From assembly GCA_946902985.2 (NCBI GenBank), contig OX336391.1, positions 74,129,947-74,193,946 on the forward strand: a stretch of 64,000 nucleotides of DNA. Direction: 5' to 3'. The position numbers were made by a program, and so were the translations under genes. Source of the stretch: Meconema thalassinum (Eukaryota; Arthropoda; Insecta; Orthoptera; Tettigoniidae). The notes under the pieces are model-generated. The model saw nothing but the letters and a program-made list of their open reading frames with translations. It did not search any database and was not told where the DNA came from. Positions 39,684 through 52,440 of the stretch are shown here, piece after piece; the stretch's first letter is position 1; each line of letters opens with the position of its first letter.

Positions 39684-41290
39684 TACTGCTTATCCCCTGC
39701 CAACTAGTCTGTTCTCTCCCAACATTACTGCTTATCCCCTCCCAACTAGTCTGTTCACTCCCAGCATTACTGCTTATCCCCTGCCAACTAGTCTGTTCTC
39801 TCCCAACATTACTGCTTATCCCCTCCAAACTAGTCTGTTCTCTCCCAGCATTACTGCTTATCCCCTCCCAACTAGTCTGTTCCCTCCCAGCATTACTGCT
39901 TATCCCCTGCCAACTAGTCTGTTCCCTCCCAGCATTACTGCTTATCGCCTGCCAACTAGTCTGTTCCCTTCCAGCATTACTGCTTATCCCCTGCCAACTA
40001 GTCTGTCCTCTCCCAGCATTACTGCTTATCCCCTCCCAAATTGTCTGCTCTCCCCCAGCGTAACCGCTTGTCCCCTGCCAACTAGTCTGTTCCCTCCCAG
40101 CATTACCGCTTATCCCCTCCCAACTAGTATGTTCCCTCCCTGCATTACCGATTATCCCCTCCCTATTAGTCTGTTCTCTTCCAGCATTACCGCTTATCCC
40201 CTGCCAAATAGTCTGTTCCCTCCCAGCATTACAGCTTATCCCCTCCAAACTAGTCTGTTCCCTCCCAACTAGTCTGTTCTTTCCCAGCAATACTGCTTAT
40301 CCCCTGCTAACAAGTCTGTTCTCTCCCAGCATTGCTGCTTATCCCCTCCCAACTAGTCTGTTCTCTCCCAGCGTTACTGCTTATCCCCTGCCATCTAGTC
40401 TGTTCTCCCTAGCATTACCGCTTATCCCCTCCCAACCAGTCTGTTCCCTCCCAGCATTACCGCTTATACCTTCCCAAATAGTCTGTTCTCTCCCAGCGTT
40501 ACTGCTTGACCCCTGCCAACTAGTCTGTTCACTCCCAGCATTACCACTTATCCCCTCCCAACTAGTCTGTTCTCTTCCAGCATTACCGCTTATCCCCACC
40601 CAACTAGTCTGTTCTCTCCCAGCAATACCGCTTATCCCCTGCCAACTAGTCTGTTCCCTCCCAGTATTACTGCTTATCCCCCGCCAACTAGTCTGTTCTC
40701 TCCCAGCATTACCGCTTATCCCCTGCCAACTAGTCTGTTCTCATCCAGCATTGCCGCTTATCCCCTGCCAACTAGTCTGTTCTCACCCAGCATTACTGCT
40801 TACCCCTGCCAACTATTCTGTTCTCTTCCAGCATTACCGCTTATCCCCTCCCAACTGGTCTGTTCCCTCCCAGTATTACTGCTTATCCCCTGCCAACTAG
40901 TCTGTTCCCTCCCAGTATTACTGCTTATCCCCTGCCAACTAGTCTGTTCTCTCCCAGCATTCCTGCTTATCCCCTGCCAACTAGTCTGTTCTCTCCCAGC
41001 ATTACCGCTTATCCCCTGCCAACTAGTCTGTTCCCTCCCAGCATTACTGCTTATCCCCTCCCAACTAGCCTGTTCTCTCCAAGCATTACCGCTTATCCCC
41101 TGCCAACTAGTCTGTTCTCTTCCAGCATTTCCGCTTATCCCCTCCCAACTAATCTGTTCTCTTCCAGCATTACCGCTTATCCCCACCCAACTAGTCTGTT
41201 CCCTCCCAGTATTACTGCTTATCCCTTGCCAACTAGTCTGTTCTCACCCAGCATTACTGCTTATCCCCTACCAACTAGTCTGTTCTCTCC
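38406..41290 (+). repeat. Satellite duplication E, copy 1
   Basis: Matches 42,570-46,170. The offset is 4,164 then 4,122 bp up to about 40,360, and 4,877 bp from 40,381 on, because copy 2 carries about 755 bp (18 monomers) that this copy lacks. Confidence 0.8.
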
Positions 41291-42569
41291 CAGCATTACC
41301 GCTTATCCCCTCCCAACTAGCCTGTTCTCTCCCAGCATTACTGCTTATCCCCTCCCAACTAGTCTGTTCTCTCCCAGCGTTACCGCTTATCCCCTGCCAA
41401 CTAGTCTGTTCTCTCCCAGCATTACTGCTTATCCCCTGCCAACTAGTCTGATCTCTCCCAGCAAAACTGCTTATCCCCTCCCAACTAGTCTGTTCTCTCC
41501 CAGCATTACTGCTTATCCCCTGCCAACTAGTCTGATCTCTCCCAGCATTACTGCTTATCCCCTGCCAACTAGTCTGTTCTCTCCCAGCGTTACCGCTTAT
41601 CCCCTGCCAACTAGTCTGTTCTCTCCCAGCATTACTGCTTTTCCCCCGCCAACTAGTCTGATCTCTCCCAGCATTACTGCTTATCCCCTCCCAACTAGTC
41701 TGTTCTCTCCCAGCATTACCTTTTATCCCCACCCAACTAGTCGGTTCTCTCCCAGCATTACCGCTATCCCCTTCCAACTATCCTGTTCTCTCCCAGCATA
41801 ACTGCTTATCCCCTGCCAACTAGTCTGATCTCTCCCAGCATAACTGCTTATCCCCTCCCAACTAGTCTGTTCTCTCCCAGCATTACCGCTTATCCCCTCC
41901 CAACAAGCCTGTTCTCTCCCAGCATTACTGCTTATCCCCTGCCAACTAGTCTGATCTCTCCCAGCATAACCGCTTATCCCCTGCCAACTAGTCTGTTCTC
42001 TCCCAGCATTCCTGCTTATCCCCTCCCAACTAGTCTGTTCTCTCCGAGCATTACCACTTATCCCCTCCCTACTAGTCTGTTCTCTCCCAGCATTCCTGCT
42101 TATCCCCTCCCAACTAGTCTGTTCTCTCCCAGCATTACTGCTTATCACCTGCCAATTAGTCTGTTCCCTCCCAGCATTACTGCTAATCGCCTGCCAACTA
42201 GTCTGTTCCCTTCCAGCATTACTGCATATCCCCTGCCAACTAGTCTGTTCTCTCCCAGCATTATTGCTTATCCCCTCCCAACTAGTCTGCTCTGCCCCAG
42301 CGGTACCGCTTATCCCCTGCCATCTAGTCTGTTCCCTCCCAGCATTACCGCTTATTCCCTCCCTACTGGTCTGTTCCCTCCCAGCATTACCGATTATCCC
42401 CTTCCTATTGGTCTAATATCTTCCAGCTTTACCGCTTATCCCCTCCCAACTAGTCTGTTCTCTCCCAGCATTACTGCTTATCCCCTGCTAACTAGTCTGT
42501 TCTTTCCCAGCATTACTGCTTATCCCCCCCCCAAATAGTCTGTTCCCTCCCAGCATTACTGCTTATCCC

Positions 42570-45500
42570 CTACCAACTAGCCTGTTCTCTTCCAGCATTA
42601 CCGCTTATCCCCTCCCAAATAGTCTCTCTCCCAGGATTACTTATCCCCACCCAACTGGTCTGTTCTTTCCCAGCATTTTTGCTTATCCACACCAAACTAG
42701 TCTGTTCTCTCCCAGCATTCCTGCTTATCACCTCCCAACTAGTCTGTTCTCTCCCAGCATTACTGCTTATCCCCTGCCAACTAGTCTGTTCTCTCCCAGC
42801 ATTAGTGCTTATCCCCTCCCAACTAGTCTGCTCTCCCCCAGCATTACTGCTCATCCCCTGCCATCTAGTCTGTTCCCTCCCAACTAGTCTGTTCTCTCCC
42901 AGCATTACTGCTTATCCCCTGCCAACTAGTCTGTTCTCATCCAGCATTGCCGCTTATCCCCTGCCAACTAGTCTGTTCTCACCCAGCATTACTGTTTATC
43001 CCCTGCCAACTATTCTGTCCTCTTCCAGCATTACAGCTTATCCCCTGCCAACTAGTCTGTTCTCTCCCAGCATTACCGCTTACCCCACCCAACTAGTCTG
43101 TTCTCTCCCAGCATTATCGCTTATCCCCTCCCAACTAGTCTGTTCCCTCCCAGCATTACTGCTTATCCCCTGCCAACTAGTCTGTTCTCTCCCAGCATTA
43201 CTGCTTATCCCCTGCCAACTAGTCTGTTCTCTCCCACCATTACTGCTTAACCCCTCCCAACTAGTCTGTTCTCTCCCAGCGTTACCGCTAACCCCCTGCC
43301 AACTAGTCTGTTCTCTCCCAGCATTACTGCTTATCACCTCCCAACTAGTGTGTTCTCTTCCAACATTACTGCTTATCCCCTGCCAACTAGTCTGTTATCT
43401 CCAAGCATTACTGCTTATCCCCTCCCAACTAGTCTGTTCCCTCCCAGCATTACTGCTTATCCCCTGCGAACTAGTCTGTTCTCTTCCAGTATTACTGCTT
43501 ATCCCCTGCCAACTAGTCTGTTCTTTACCAGCATTACTGCTTATCCACACCCAACTAGTCTGTTCTCTCCCAGCATTCCTGCTTACCACCTCCCAACTAG
43601 TCTGTTCCCTCCCAGCAGTACTGCTTATCCCCTGCGAACTAGTCTGTTCTCTTCCAGCATTACTGCTTATCCGCTGCCAACTAGTGTGTTCTCTCCCAGC
43701 ATTGCCGCTTATCCCCTGCCAACTAGTCTGTTCTCTCCCAGCATTACTGCTTATCCCCTGCCAACTAGTATGTTCCCTCCCAACTAGTCTGTTCTCTCCC
43801 AGCATTACTGCTTATCCCCTGCCAACTAGTCTGTTCTCTCCCAACATTACTGCTTATCCCCTCCCAACTAGTCTGTTCACTCCCAGCATTACTGCTTATC
43901 CCCTGCCAACTAGTCTGTTCTCTCCCAACATTACTGCTTATCCCCTCCAAACTAGTCTGTTCTCTCCCAGCATTACTGCTTATCCCCTCCCAACTAGTCT
44001 GTTCCCTCCCAGCATTACTGCTTATCCCCTGCCAACTAGTCTGTTCCCTCCCAGCATTACTGCTTTTCGCCTGCCAACTAGTCTGTTCCCTTCCAGCATT
44101 ACTGCTTATCCCCTGCCAACTAGTCTGTCCTCTCCCAGCATTACTGCTTATCCCCTCCCAAATTGTCTGCTCTCCCCCAGCGTAACCGCTTGTCCCCTGC
44201 CAACTAGTCTGTTCCCTCCCAGCATTACCGCTTATCCCCTCCCAACTAGTATGTTCCCTCCCTGCATTACCGATTATCCCCTCCCTATTAGTCTGTTCTC
44301 TTCCAGCATTACCGCTTATCCCCTGCCAAATAGTCTGTTCCCTCCCAGCATTACAGCTTATCCCCTCCAAACTAGTATGTTCCCTCCCAACTAGTCTGTT
44401 CTTTCCCAGCAATACTGCTTATCCCCTGCTAACAAGTCTGTTCTCTCCCAGCATTGCTGCTTATCCCCTCCCAACTAGTCTGTTCTCTCCCAGCATTACT
44501 GCTTAGCCCCTCCCAACTAGTCTGTTCTCTCCCAGCATTGCCGCTTATCCCCTGCCAACTAGTCTGTTCTCACCCAGCATTACTGCTTATCCCCTGCCAA
44601 CTATTCTGTTCTCTTCCAGCATTACTGCTTATCCCCTGCCAACTTGTCTGTTCTCTTCCAGCATTACCGCTTGTCCCCTCCCAACTAGTCTGTTCTCTCC
44701 CAGCATTACCGCTTAACCCACCCAACTAGTCTGTTCTCTCCCAGCATTATCGCTTATCCCCTCCCAACTAGTCTGTTCCCTCCCAGCATTACTGCTTATC
44801 CCCTGCCAACTAGTCTGTTCTCTTCCAGCATTACTGCTTATCCCCTGCCAAATAGTCTGTTCTCTCCCACCATTACTGCTTAACCCCACCCAACTAGTCT
44901 GTTCTCTCCCAGCGTTACCGCTTACCCCCTGCCAACTAGTCTGTTCTCTCCCAGCATTACAGCTTATCCCCTCCAAACTAGTCTGTTCTCTTCCAGCATT
45001 ACTGCTTATCCCCTGCCAACGTGTCTGTTCTCTCCCAGCATTACTGCTTATCCCCTCCCAACTAGTCTGTTCTCTCCCAGCGTTACCGCTTATCCCCTGC
45101 CAACTATTCTGTTCTCTCCCAGCATTACCGCTTATCCCCTCCCAACTAGTCTGTTCTCTCCCAGCATTACCGCTTATCCCCTCCCAAATAGCCTGTTCCA
45201 TCCCAGCATTACCGCTTATCCCCTCCCAACTAGTCTGTTCTCTCCCAGCGTTACTGCTTATCCCCTGCCATCTAGTCTGTTCTCCCTAGCATTACCGCTT
45301 ATCCCCTCCCAACCAGTCTGTTCCCTCCCAGCATTACCGCTTATACCTTCCCAAATAGTCTGTTCTCTCCCAGCGTTACTGCTTGACCCCTGCCAACTAG
45401 TCTGTTCACTCCCAGCATTACCACTTATCCCCTCCCAACTAGTCTGTTCTCTTCCAGCATTACCGCTTATCCCCACCCAACTAGTCTGTTCTCTCCCAGC

Positions 45501-46170
45501 AATACCGCTTATCCCCTGCCAACTAGTCTGTTCCCTCCCAGTATTACTGCTTATCCCCTGCCAACTAGTCAGTTCTCTCCCAGCATTACCGCTTATCCCC
45601 TGCCAACTAGTCTGTTCTCATCCAGCATTGCCGCTTATCCCCTGCCAACTAGTCTGTTCTCACCCAGCATTACTGCTTACCCCTGCCAACTATTCTGTTC
45701 TCTTCCAGCATTACCGCTTATCCCCTCCCAACTGGTCTGTTCCCTCCCAGTATTACTGCTTATCCCCTGCCAACTAGTCTGTTCCCTCCCAGTATTACTG
45801 CTTATCCCCTGCCAACTAGTCTGTTCTCTCCCAGCATTCCTGCTTATCCCCTGCCAACTAGTCTGTTCTCTCCCAGCATTACCGCTTATCCCCTGCCAAC
45901 TAGTCTGTTCCCTCCCAGCATTACTGCTTATCCCCTCCCAACTAGCCTGTTCTCTCCAAGCATTACCGCTTATCCCCTGCCAACTAGTCTGTTCTCTTCC
46001 AGCATTACCGCTTATCCCCTCCCAACTAATCTGTTCTCTTCCAGCATTACCGCTTATCCCCACCCAACTAGTCTGTTCCCTCCCAGTATTACTGCTTATC
46101 CCTTGCCAACTAGTCTGTTCTCACCCAGCATTACTGCTTATCCCCTACCAACTAGTCTGTTCTCTCCCAG
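42570..46170 (+). repeat. Satellite duplication E, copy 2
   Basis: Second copy of 38,406-41,290 with an extra segment at about 44,450-45,240. That extra segment recurs in part at 56,681-57,310 at an offset of 12,227 bp, so the extra monomers were probably lost from copy 1 or carried over by exchange rather than made new. Confidence 0.8.
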
Positions 46171-47560
46171 CATTACTGCTTATCCCCTCCCAACTAGTCT
46201 GTTCCCTCCCAGCAGTACTGCTTATCCCCTCCCAACTAGTCCGTTCCCTCCCAGCATTACCGCTTATCCCCTCCCAACTAGTCTGTTCCCTCCCAGCATT
46301 ACCGCTTATCCCCTCCCAACTAGTCTGTTCTCTCCCAGCATTACCGCTTATCCCCACCCAACTAATCTGTTCCCTCCCAGTATTAAAGCTTATCCCCTCC
46401 CAACTAGTCTGTTCTCTCCCAGCATTACCGCTTATCCCCTCCCAACTAATCTGTTCTCTTCCAGCATTACCGCTTATCCCCACCCAACTAGTCTGTTCCC
46501 TCCCAGTATTACTGCTTATCCCCTGCCAACTAGTCTGTTCTCTCCCAGCATTACCGCTTATCCCCGCCCAACTAGTCTGTTCTCTTCCAGCATTACCGCT
46601 TATCCCCTCCCAACTAGTCTGTTCTCTTCCAGTGTTACCGCTTATCCCCTGCCAACTTGTCTGTTCCCTCCCAGTATTACCGCTTATCCCCTGCCAACTA
46701 GTCTGTTCCCTCCCAGTATTACCGCTTATCCCCACCCAACTAATCTGTTCCCTTCCAGTATTACCGCTTATCCCCACCCAACTAATCTGTTCCCTCCCAG
46801 TATTACCGCTTATCCCGACCCAACTAGTCTGTTCCCTCCCAGTATTACCGCTTATCCCCACCCAACTAATCTGTTCCCTTCCAGCATTACCGCTTATCCC
46901 CACCCAACTAGTCTGTTCTCTTCCAGCATTACCGCTTATCCCCACCCAACTAGTCTGTTCTCTCCCAGCATTACCGGTTATCCCCACCCAACTAGTCTGT
47001 TCCCTCCCAGAATTACCGCTTATCCCCTGCCAACTAGTCTGTTCCCTCCCAGTATTACCGCTTATCCCCTGCCAACTAATCTGTTCCCTTCCAGCATTAC
47101 CGTTTATCCCCACCCAACTAGTCTGTTCCCTCCCAGCATTACCGCTTATCCCCACCCAACTAATCTGTTCCCTTCCAGCATTACCGCTTATACCCACCCA
47201 ACTAGTCTGTTCTCTTCCAGAATTACCGCTTATCCCCACCCAACTAGTCTGTTCTCTCCCAGCATTACCGCTTATCCCCACCCAACTAGTCTGTTCTCTC
47301 CCAGCATTACCGCTTATCCCCTCCCAACTAGTCTGTTCCCTCCCAGTATTACCGCTTATCCCCACCCAACTAGTCTGTTCTCTTCCAGCATTACCGCTTA
47401 TCCCCACTTAACTAGTCTGTTCTCTTCCAGCATTACCGCTTATCCCCACCCAACTAGTCTGTTCTCTCCCTGCATTACCGCTTATCCCCTGCCAACTAGT
47501 CTGTTCTCTCCCAGCATTACCGCTTATCCCCACCCAACTAGTCTGTTCTCTTCCAGCATT
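46103..47560 (+). repeat. Homogeneous satellite subdomain
   Basis: About 35 consecutive monomers with few length changes, dominated by the ATTACCGCTTATCCCCACCC variant and lacking the mixed variant blocks, C-tracts and 19-bp short monomers seen elsewhere. All three open frames run through it, giving + ORFs of 975 and 259 codons and a minus ORF of 420 codons. None shows domain content beyond the 14-residue repeat. Confidence 0.8.
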
Positions 47561-49130
47561 ACCGCTTATCCCCTCCCAACTAGTCTGTTCTCTTCCAGCG
47601 TTACCGCTTATCCCCTGCCAACTAGTCTGTTCCCTTCCAGTATTACCGCTTATCCCCACCCAACTAGTCTGTTCCCTCCCAGTATTACCGCTTATCCCCA
47701 CCCAACTAATCTGTTCCCTTCCAGTATAACCGCTTATCCCCACCCAACTAGTCTGTTCTCTCTCAGCATTACCGCTTATCCCCTCCCAACTAGCCTGTTC
47801 TCTCCCAGCATTACCGCTTATCCCCTGCCAACTAGTCTGTTCTCTCCCAGCATTACCGCTTATCCCCTGCCAACTAGTCTGTTCTCTCCCAGCATTACCG
47901 CTTATCCCCTCCCAACTAATCTGTTCTCTTCCAGCATTACCGCTTATCCCCTGCCAACTAGTCTGTTCCCTCCCAGCATTACCGCTTATCCCCTCCCAAC
48001 TAGTCTGTTCTCTCCCAGCATTCCTGCTTATCCCCTCCCAACTAGTCTGTTCTCTCCGACCATTACCACTTATCCCCTCCCTACTAGTCTGTTCTTTTCC
48101 AGCATTCCTGCTTATTCCCTCCCAACTAGTCTGTTCTCTCCCAGCATTCCTGCTTATCCCCTCCCAACTAGCCTGTTCTCTTCCAGCATTACCGCTTATC
48201 CCCTCCCAACTAGCCTGCTCTCTCCCAGCATTACCGCTTATCCCCTGCGAACTAGTCTGTTCCCTCCCAGCATTACCGCTTATCCCCTCCCAACTAGTCT
48301 GTTCTCTCCCAGCATTCCTGCTTATCCCCTCCCAACTAGTCTGTTCTCTCCGAGCATTACCACTTATCCCCTCCCTACTAGTCTGTTCTCTCCCAGCATT
48401 CCTGCTTATTCCCTCCCAACTAGTCTGTTCTCTCCCAGCATTACTGCTTATCCCCTGCCAACTAGTCTGTTCCATCCCAGCATTACCGCTTATCCCCTCC
48501 CAACTAGTCTGTTCTCTCCCAGCATTACCGCTTATCCCCTGCCAATTAGTCTGTTCTCACCCAGCATTACTGCTTATCCCCTGCCAACTAGTCTGTTCCC
48601 TCCCAGCATTACTGCTTATCCCCTCCCAACTAGTCTGTTCTCTACCAGCATTCCTGATTATTCCCTCCCAACTAGTCTGTTCCCTCCCAGCATTACTGCT
48701 TATCCCCTGCGAACTAGTCTGTTCTCTTCCAGTATTACTGCTTATCCCCTGCCAACTAGTCTGTTCTCTCCCAGCATTACTGCTTATCCACACCCAAATA
48801 GTCTGTCCTCTCCCAGCATTCCTGCTTATCACCTCCCAACTAGTCTGTTCCCTCCCAGCAGTACTGCTTATCCCCTGCGAACTAGTCTGTTCTCTTCCAG
48901 CATTACTGCCTATCCCCTGCCAACTAGTCTGTTCTCTCCCAGCATTGCCGCTTATCCCCTGCCAACTAGTCTGTTCTCTACCAGCATTACTGCTCATCCC
49001 CTGCCAACTAGTCTGTTCCCTCCCAACTAGTCTGTTCTCTCCCAGCATTACTGCTTATCCCCTGCCAACTAGTCTGTTCTTTCCCAGCATTAATGCTCAT
49101 CCCCCCCCCCAAATAGTCTGTTCCTCCCAG
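47561..49130 (+). repeat. Satellite transition block
   Basis: Monomers change from the homogeneous type back to mixed variants that resemble 4,900-5,900. They include the TTCCATCCC monomer near 48,470, a 19-bp short monomer near 49,012 and a C-tract at 49,101-49,110. No gene is seen. Confidence 0.7.
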
Positions 49131-52100
49131 CATTACTGCTTATCCCCTACCAACTAGCCTGTTCTCTTCCAGCATTACCGCTTATCCCCTCCCAAATAGT
49201 CTGTTCTCTCCCAGGATTACTTATCCCCACACAACTAGTCTGTTCTCTCCCAGCATTACCGCTTATCCCCTCCCAACTAGTCTGTTCCCTCCCAGCATTA
49301 CTGCTAATCGCCTGCCAACTAGTCTGTTCCCTTCCAGCATTACTGCTTATCCCCTGCCAACTAGTCTGTTCTCTCCCAGCATTACTGCTTATCCCCTCCC
49401 AACTAGTCTGCTCTCCCCCAGCGTTACCGCTTATCCCCTGCCAACTAGTCTGTTCCCTCCCAGCATTACCGCTTATCCCCTCCCAACTAGTCTGTTCCCT
49501 CCCAGCATTACCGCTTATCCCCTCCCTACTAGTCTGTTCCCTCCCAGCATTACCGATTATCCCCTCCCTATTGGTCTGTTATCTTCCAGCTTTACCGCTT
49601 ATCCCCTCCCAACTAGTCTGTCCTCTCCCAGCAGTACTGCTTATCCCCTGCCAACTAGTCTGTTCCTCCCAGCATTACTGCTTATCCCCTACCAACTAGC
49701 CTGTTCTCTTCCAGCATTACCGCTTATCCCCTCCCAAATAGTCTGTTCTCTCCCAGGATTACTTATCCCCACCCAACTAGTCTGTTCTTTCCCAGCATTA
49801 CTGCTTATCCACACCAAACTAGTCTGTTCTCTCCCAGCATTCCTGCTTATCACCTCCCAAGTAGTCTGTTCTCTCCCAGCATTACTGCTTATCCCCTGCC
49901 AACTAGTCTGTTCTCTCCCAGCATTAGTGCTTATCCCCTCCCAACTCGTCCCGCTCTCCACCAGCATTACTGCTCATCCCCTGCCATCTAGTCTGTTCCC
50001 TCCCAACTAGTCTGTTCTCTCCCAGCATTACTGCTTATCCCCTGCCAACTAGTCTGTTCTCATCCAGCATTGCCGCTTATCCCCTGCCAACTAGTCTGTT
50101 CTCACCCAGCATTACTGTTTATCCCCTGCCAACTATTCTGTCCTCTACCAGCATTACAGCTTATCCCCTGCCAACTAGTCTGTTCTCTCCCAGCATTACC
50201 GCTTACCCCACCCAACTAGTCTGTTCTCTCCCAGCATTATCGCTTATCCCCTCCCAACTAATCTGTTCCTTCCCAGCATTACTGCTTATCCCCTGCCAAC
50301 TAGTCTGTTCTCTTCCAGCATTACTGCTTATCCCCTGCCAACTAGTCTGTTCTCTCCCACCATTACTGCTTAACCCCTCCCAACTAGTCTGTTCTCTCCT
50401 AGCGTTACCGCTAACCCCCTGCCAACTAGTCTGTTCTCTCCCAGCATTACTGCTTATCACCTCCCAACTAGTCTGTTCTCTTCCAGCATTACTGCTTATC
50501 CCCTGCCAACTAGTCTGTTCTCTCCCAGCATTACTGCTTATCCCCTCCCAACTAGTCTGTTCCCTCCCAGCATTACTGCTTATCCCCTGCGAACTAGTCT
50601 GTTCTCTTCCAGTATTACTGCTTAACCCCTGCCAACTAGTCTGTTCTTTCCCAGCATTACTGCTTATCCACACCCAACTAGTCTGTTCTCTCCCAGCATT
50701 CCTGCTTACCACCTCCCAACTAGTCTGTTCCCTCCCAGCAGTACTGCTTATCCCCTGCGAACTAGTCTGTTCTCTTCCAGCATTACTGATTATCCGCTGC
50801 CAACTAGTGTGTTCTCTCCCAGCATTGCCGCTTATCCCCTGCCAAATTGTCTGTTCTCTCCCAGCATTACTGCTTATCCCCTGCCAACTAGTCTGTTCCC
50901 TCCCAACTAGTCTGTTCTCTCCCAGCATTACTGCTTATCCCCTGCCAACTAGTCTGTTCTCTCCCAACATTACTGCTTATCCCCTCCCAAATAGTCTGTT
51001 CCCTCCCAGCATTACTGCTTATCCCCTGCCAACTAGTCTGTTCTCTCCCAACATTACTGCTTATCCCCTCCCAACTAGTCTGTTCTCTCCCAGCATTACT
51101 GCTTATCCCCTCCCAACTAGTCTGTTCACTCCCAGCATTACTGCTTATCCCCTGCCAACTAGTCTGTTCCCTCCCAGCATTACTGCTTATCGCCTGCCAA
51201 CTAGTCTGTTCCCTTCCAGCATTACTGCTTATCCCCTGCCAACTAGTCTGTTCTCTCCCAGCATTACTGCTTATCCCCTCCCAAATAGTCTGCTCTCCCC
51301 CAGCGTTACCGCTTGTCCCCTGCCAACTAGTCTGTTCCCTCCCAGCATTACCGCTTATCCCCTCCCAACTAGTATGTTCCTCCCCTGAATTACCGATTAT
51401 CCCCTCCCTATTAGTCTGTTCTCTTCCAGCATTACCGCTTATCCCCTGCCAAATAGTCTGTTCCCTCCCAGCATTACAGCTTATCCCCTCCCAACTAGTC
51501 TGTTCCCTCCCAACTAGTCTGTTCTTTCCCAGCAATACTGCTTATCCCCTGCTAACTAGTCTGTTCTCTCCCAGCATTACTGCTTATCCCCTCCCAACTA
51601 GTCTGTTCTCTCCCAGCATTACTGCTTAGCCCCTCCCAACTAGTCTGTTCTCTCCCAGCATTACTGCTTATCCCCTGCCAACTAATCTGTTCTCTTCCAG
51701 CATTACTGCTTATCCCCTGCCAACTAGTCTGTTCTCTTCCAGCATTACCGCGTGTCCCCTCCCAACTAGTCTGTTCTCTCCCAGCATTACCGCTTAACCC
51801 ACCCAACTAGTCTGTTCTCTCCCAGCATTATCGCTTATCCCCTCCCAACTAGTCTGTTCCCTCCCAGCATTACTGCTTATCCCCTGCCAACTAGTCTGTT
51901 CTCTTCCAGCATTACTGCTTATCCCCTGCCAAATAGTCTGTTCTCTCCCACCATTACTGCTTAACCCGACCCAACTAGTCTGTTCTCTCCCAGCGTTACC
52001 GCTTACCCCCTGCCAACTAGACTGTTCTCTCCCAGCATTACCGCTTATCCCCTCCCAACTATTCTGTTCTCTTCCAGCATTACTGCTTATCCCCTGCCAA

Positions 52101-52440
52101 CGTGTCTGTTCTCTCCCAGCATTACTGCTTCTCCCCTCCCAAATAGTCTGTTCTCTCCCAGCGTTACCGCTTATCCCCTGCCAACTATTCTGTTCTTTCC
52201 CAGCATTACCGCTTATCCCCTCCCAACTAGTCTGATCCCTCCCAGCATTACTGCTTATCCCCTGCCAACTAGTCTGTTCTCTTCCAGCATTACTGCTTAT
52301 CCCCTGCCAAATAGTCTGTTCCCTCCCAGCATTACCGCTTATCCCCTCCCAACTAGTCTGTTCCCTCCCAACTAGTCTGTTCTTTCCCAGCAATACTGCT
52401 TATCCCCTGCTAACTAGTCTGTTCTCTTCCAGCATTACTG
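49131..52440 (+). repeat. Diverged satellite block
   Basis: The variant order is related to 38,400-40,360 and 42,570-44,412 (for example 50,888-51,535 resembles 39,643-40,290 at an offset of 11,245 bp), but with more substitutions and monomer differences than other pairs. No gene is seen. Confidence 0.65.

Noticed and set aside
46103..49030. 975-codon ORF and other long satellite ORFs as protein-coding genes
   Set aside because: All three stop-free frames are open in the same DNA, on both strands, because the unit is 42 bp. The translations are only 14-residue repeats with no signal peptide, domain or non-repeat termini, and the ATG starts are chance variants.
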